The translations under genes were made by a program, and so were the position numbers. Source: Fimbriimonadia bacterium (GTDB lineage Bacteria; Armatimonadota; Fimbriimonadia; Fimbriimonadales; Fimbriimonadaceae). Taken from it: DNA of 8,382 nucleotides. The notes under the pieces were generated by a model. That model was given only the letters and a program-made list of their open reading frames with translations, was not told the DNA's origin and did no database searches. The stretch covers positions 1-8,382 of the forward strand of contig JALGXY010000400.1 in assembly GCA_029824495.1 (NCBI GenBank), read 5' to 3'. Within the stretch, counting starts at the first letter, position 1. Each line of letters opens with the position of its first letter. This document shows, in pieces, positions 6,252-8,382 of this stretch.

Positions 6252-6252
6252 T
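6244..6252 (+). promoter_or_regulatory. Extended -10 promoter for rplS overlapping the trmD stop
   Basis: TGTTATAAT is a perfect extended -10 (TGn + TATAAT), and its TAA is the trmD stop codon. No good -35 is seen 16 to 18 bp upstream (AAAGGA at 17), which extended -10 promoters tolerate. Transcription would begin near 6258-6260 and leave a leader of about 42 nt before rplS. Confidence 0.5.
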
Positions 6253-6258
6253 CCGCTG

Positions 6259-6285
6259 GCTTGTGCTGACAGCATGAGCTTTTTT
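6259..6285 (+). terminator. Terminator-like hairpin in the trmD-rplS gap
   Basis: Arms 6259-6267 and 6271-6279 form a 9-bp stem with two internal G.U pairs and a 3-nt loop GAC, followed directly by T6 (6280-6285). For transcripts from trmD this is an intrinsic terminator or attenuator. For transcripts from the -10 at 6247-6252 it would be at the extreme 5' end. The stem is only moderately strong, so partial termination is likely. Confidence 0.55.
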
Positions 6286-6301
6286 CGACGAGGATCCAGC
6301 A

Positions 6302-6652
6302 ATGTCTAAGCAGGCGATACTGCAGAGCGTAGGAGCAGACTACATGAAGTCTGACCTGCCCGAAATCAACCCCGGTGACACAGTCCGGGCACACGTTAAA
6401 GTCCGCGAGGGCGGCAAAGAGCGAATTCAGATTTTTGAAGGCGTTGTGATCGCTGTCAGCAACGGCGGGATCGCAAAGAACGTGACCATGCGAAAAGTCA
6501 GCAGCGGCGTCGGTGTAGAGCGATGCTTCCCTGTTCACTCACCCAACGTAGCCAAGTTCGAAGTCACCCGACGTGGTCGAGTTCGACGAGCAAAGCTCTA
6601 CTATCTGCGCGGTCTGACCGGCAAAGCCGCCCGCATCCGCGAAAAACGCTGA
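6302..6652 (+). CDS. rplS: 50S ribosomal protein L19
   Basis: The 116-residue protein has the usual L19 length and contributes to the subunit interface of the 50S particle. Family segments are [20 protein letters not shown] (19-38), [17 protein letters not shown] (41-57), [20 protein letters not shown] (61-80) and [20 protein letters not shown] (90-109). The ATG is preceded by GAGGA (6290-6294) with 7-nt spacing, a good ribosome site. It lies 50 nt after trmD, the common bacterial order, and 16 nt before the annotated lepB start. The upstream extended -10 and hairpin suggest L19 is made independently of TrmD, which fits the much higher demand for a ribosomal protein. Confidence 0.97.
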   Translation: MSKQAILQSVGADYMKSDLPEINPGDTVRAHVKVREGGKERIQIFEGVVIAVSNGGIAKNVTMRKVSSGVGVERCFPVHSPNVAKFEVTRRGRVRRAKLYYLRGLTGKAARIREKR

Positions 6653-6668
6653 TAGGCAGACAATAGAC

Positions 6669-7694
6669 GTGCTGAGCTTCACCGGCCTTGTCGCCCAAGC
6701 CCAAGCCCAAGATCAGGGCATGATGGGATTGATTGACAAGGCCGCTCGTGCTCCGCTCAGCCAGATTCTGCTGATTGGACTCATCTTGACTGCTGCGCGT
6801 GCTGCAGTCTTTTTCTATTTAGAGAGGACTCCTCAGCACAAGCGAACCGGCTTCTACAGCTTTGCTCGCATTGTCAACGAAATTTCCGACGCCCTCGTCT
6901 ATGCGGCCATCGTTGTCTTCATGCTGGTTCGGCCGTTTGCCATTCAAACGTTCTACATTCCGACCGGCTCGATGATCGATACATTGATGCCAAACGACTA
7001 TATCGTTGCCAACAAGTTCATTTATCGGTTCAACGATCCGGAAGTCGGCGACATCGTGGTCTTCCACCCCCCAAGCCACGCCGATCCTTCCGGCCAAGCC
7101 ACTCAGGACTACATCAAACGACTGATCGGCGGGCCTGGTGATCTCATCGAGATCAAAGATCGCATCCTCTATCGAAACGGCAAGCCGATGGCTGAGGACT
7201 ACGTTCGGTTTACAGACCGAGAGCTAAATGTTCTTGAGCCAGACCTGTGGAAGAGGGTCGACTACAACGATTTCAAGCTCATCTCATTTGAAGGTGAAGT
7301 TCTCCCGATTCAGGTTCAGCCTGACGGTCAGATCTTCCCTCCCTATCAGATGCAGTCAGAGGGCAGCAGCATCGACTGGACTAATCCAGGCACTGTTCTC
7401 TTGATGAGCGAGTCTGAGCCGGTGGCGATCCCAGAGGACCACTATCTCTTCCTGGGTGACAACCGAAATAACTCTCTCGACGGGAGATTCTGGGGGCTTG
7501 TACACCGAGACTCAATCATCGGAAAGTCAGAGTTCATCTGGCTGCCGACCGCACGCTGGAGCAAGACGCCGAGCAGGGCGATGAAAGAGATGTCATCTGA
7601 AAAGGTGCGGCAGCACTACGATCAGTATGAGCTTGAAATGCCAGAGGTTCAGGAAGACGATGACGCCTCGGCTGCAAGCCAAGAACCTGCCTGA
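6669..7694 (+). CDS. lepB: Signal peptidase I
   Basis: This membrane serine protease of 341 residues removes signal peptides from exported proteins. Two hydrophobic segments (about 30-51 and 75-97) precede the catalytic region. PTGSMIDTL holds nucleophile S101, DYIKRLIGGPGD (147-158) holds general base K150, and GDNRNNSLDGRFWGLV (263-278) is the conserved C-terminal box. The last 25 residues are acidic (PEVQEDDDASAAS). The start is uncertain. GTG 6669 gives an N terminus with the odd string AQAQAQ, encoded by three tandem GCCCAA units (6693-6710), and has no good Shine-Dalgarno. ATG 6723 has AGGG close upstream and would remove 18 residues without touching a membrane segment. It follows rplS, a common arrangement, and ends 6 nt before a convergent tRNA. 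Confidence 0.95.
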   Translation: MLSFTGLVAQAQAQDQGMMGLIDKAARAPLSQILLIGLILTAARAAVFFYLERTPQHKRTGFYSFARIVNEISDALVYAAIVVFMLVRPFAIQTFYIPTGSMIDTLMPNDYIVANKFIYRFNDPEVGDIVVFHPPSHADPSGQATQDYIKRLIGGPGDLIEIKDRILYRNGKPMAEDYVRFTDRELNVLEPDLWKRVDYNDFKLISFEGEVLPIQVQPDGQIFPPYQMQSEGSSIDWTNPGTVLLMSESEPVAIPEDHYLFLGDNRNNSLDGRFWGLVHRDSIIGKSEFIWLPTARWSKTPSRAMKEMSSEKVRQHYDQYELEMPEVQEDDDASAASQEPA

Positions 7695-7700
7695 TCTGGA

Positions 7701-7776
7701 TGGTGGGCCCGGCGGGAATCGAACCCGCGACCAAGCGGTTATGAGCCGCCCGCTCTAACCCCTGAGCTACAGGCCC
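7701..7776 (-). tRNA. tRNA with CAT anticodon, probably tRNA-Ile2 (lysidine-modified)
   Basis: The 76-nt - strand sequence folds completely: acceptor stem GGGCCTG/CGGGCCC, D stem GCTC/GAGC, anticodon stem GGCGG/CCGCT with loop CTCATAA, T stem GCGGG/CCCGC with TTCGAAT, and an encoded CCA end. The anticodon is CAT. Ile2 is preferred over Met because the acceptor stem has C4-G69 and C5-G68, which TilS uses to recognise its substrate in E. coli, and because the anticodon arm and variable loop (CCGCTTGGTCGC) match bacterial Ile2 tRNAs. Elongator Met is the alternative. As Ile2 it would be converted to lysidine-34 by TilS and read AUA. Confidence 0.93.
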
Positions 7777-7779
7777 AGA

Positions 7780-7790
7780 CGACACTGTCG
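7780..7790. promoter_or_regulatory. Inverted repeat CGACACTGTCG
   Basis: Five-base arms flank a single central base, 4 nt upstream of the tRNA 5' end on its strand. On the + strand it covers the -35 side of the TATAAT at 7810-7815. It could be a repressor site for the acyl-CoA dehydrogenase gene, as TetR-like fatty-acid regulators often bind there, or chance. Confidence 0.2.
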
Positions 7791-7807
7791 AGGGTACCCC
7801 TTCAAGC

Positions 7808-7815
7808 GTTATAAT
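7808..7815. promoter_or_regulatory. Symmetric -10 element for acd (+) and tRNA (-)
   Basis: GTTATAAT reads TATAAT on the + strand (7810-7815), 37 bp before the dehydrogenase ATG. On the - strand it reads TATAAC (7808-7813), 31 bp before the tRNA 5' end. Neither side has a good -35: at 18 bp the - strand shows GCAACA (3 of 6), and the + strand is poorer. One element could start both genes. Confidence 0.45.
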
Positions 7816-7852
7816 CTATCCGGAACGGCAGTGTTGCCGGGACGTGAGTTTA

Positions 7853-8382
7853 ATGAGTGTGGTGCCAAAGGCGGCAGCCGGAGCAGGATGCTCCTTTTTC
7901 AGTGTAGAACCGAGCGACTCCTTCGCTCCCTCGGACTTCTCGTCCGACGAACAGCTTATGGTCGACATGGCCGAGCAGTTCTGTCGCGGCGAGGTCCTTA
8001 CTGTCCAGGATCGGCTTGAAAAGCAAGAGGAGGGCTTGATGCCTTCCTTGATTCGCAAAGCCGGAGAACTGGGCTTCTGCGGCATCGACTCGCCCGATAA
8101 GCACGGTGGCCTTGGCCTTGGGAAGAACATCTCCGCCCGGATTCTTGAACACCTCGCTCTCGATGCCAGCTTCAGCGTGACTATCGGTGTCACCAGCGGA
8201 ATCGCCCAGTTTGGCCTGGCAGCCTTCGGTACAGAGGACCAGAAGAGCCGCTACCTCCCTCAACTTGCCAGTGGCGAGTGGATCGGCGCCTACTGCTTGA
8301 GCGAGCCGAACAGCGGCACCGACGCTCTCTCGTTGACCACCAGAGCAGTCCGCGACGGTGACGACTGGCTGATCACCGGCAC
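7853..8382 (+). CDS. Acyl-CoA dehydrogenase family protein, N-terminal part (runs off the window)
   Basis: The first 176 codons of an FAD-dependent acyl-CoA dehydrogenase, which puts the first double bond into an acyl-CoA in beta-oxidation, are visible with no stop. After a linker of about 30 residues, DFSSDEQLMVDMAEQF (28-43) starts the helical N-terminal domain. LIRKAGELGFCGIDSPDKHG (66-85) and GLGLGKN follow. FGTEDQKSRYLPQLASGEW (125-143) and AYCLSEPNSGTDAL (146-159) mark entry into the middle beta domain that holds FAD and the acyl-CoA. The leader SFFSVEPSDSFAPSDFS resembles the long Bacillus FadE-type proteins of nearly 600 residues. ATG 7853 has little Shine-Dalgarno; GTG 7844 in frame is possible. 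The catalytic glutamate and substrate length cannot be judged from this part. Confidence 0.92.
   Translation, partial: MSVVPKAAAGAGCSFFSVEPSDSFAPSDFSSDEQLMVDMAEQFCRGEVLTVQDRLEKQEEGLMPSLIRKAGELGFCGIDSPDKHGGLGLGKNISARILEHLALDASFSVTIGVTSGIAQFGLAAFGTEDQKSRYLPQLASGEWIGAYCLSEPNSGTDALSLTTRAVRDGDDWLITG

Noticed and set aside
6137..6538. 133-residue - strand frame across the trmD-rplS junction
   Set aside because: It is antisense to two conserved genes and spans their promoter and hairpin; no family resemblance.
7534..7785. 83-residue - strand frame reading through the tRNA
   Set aside because: Its N-terminal GPVAQGLERAAHNRLVAGS is the familiar false protein produced by translating a tRNA gene.
7816..8263. 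Two - strand frames (125 and 137 residues) opposite the acyl-CoA dehydrogenase
   Set aside because: The + strand reading has clear acyl-CoA dehydrogenase motifs throughout; these are shadows.

Overview
This is a bacterial chromosomal window of ordinary housekeeping genes. GC is moderately high (mid-50s percent by eye), GTG starts are common, and several genes have weak Shine-Dalgarno sequences. The trmD-rplS-lepB order, the split glycine decarboxylase (GcvPA + GcvPB), the LipM-type lipoylation enzyme and the Bacillus-FadE-like acyl-CoA dehydrogenase argue against Proteobacteria. A lineage such as Armatimonadota (Fimbriimonadia-like) would fit, but that placement is a guess. I see no phage, IS, CRISPR or plasmid features.

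Layout. (1) At 1-164 (+) is the 3' end of a primary sigma factor gene (region 4.2), followed by a strong intrinsic terminator. (2) At 294-5451 (-) is a five-gene operon-like run in the order gcvH, gcvPA, gcvPB, a lipM-like gene and a Met-rich secreted protein of unknown function. It supplies the H and P proteins of the glycine cleavage system and an enzyme likely to attach the lipoyl precursor to GcvH. GcvT (T protein) and the L protein are not in the window. The run ends in a long GC-rich hairpin next to a C-rich block that could form a G-quadruplex on the transcribed strand. (3) At 5541-7694 (+) are trmD, rplS and lepB, diverging from gcvH across 89 bp. An extended -10 element overlaps the trmD stop codon, and a terminator-like hairpin with a T6 tail precedes rplS. 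Ribosomal protein L19 may therefore have its own promoter and leader. (4) At 7701-7776 (-) is a CAT-anticodon tRNA, most likely tRNA-Ile2, convergent with lepB at 6 nt. (5) From 7853 (+) an acyl-CoA dehydrogenase gene runs off the window, sharing a 76-bp intergenic region with the tRNA.

I do not see a clear new multi-gene system. The most unusual coding feature is an in-frame C-terminal extension of about 110 residues on GcvPA that I cannot match to the normal fold. The unnamed Met-rich exported protein at the end of the gcv operon is next. Several RNA-level structures are notable because their A.C mismatches on the + strand become G.U pairs on the transcribed - strand, which points to function in the gcv mRNA.
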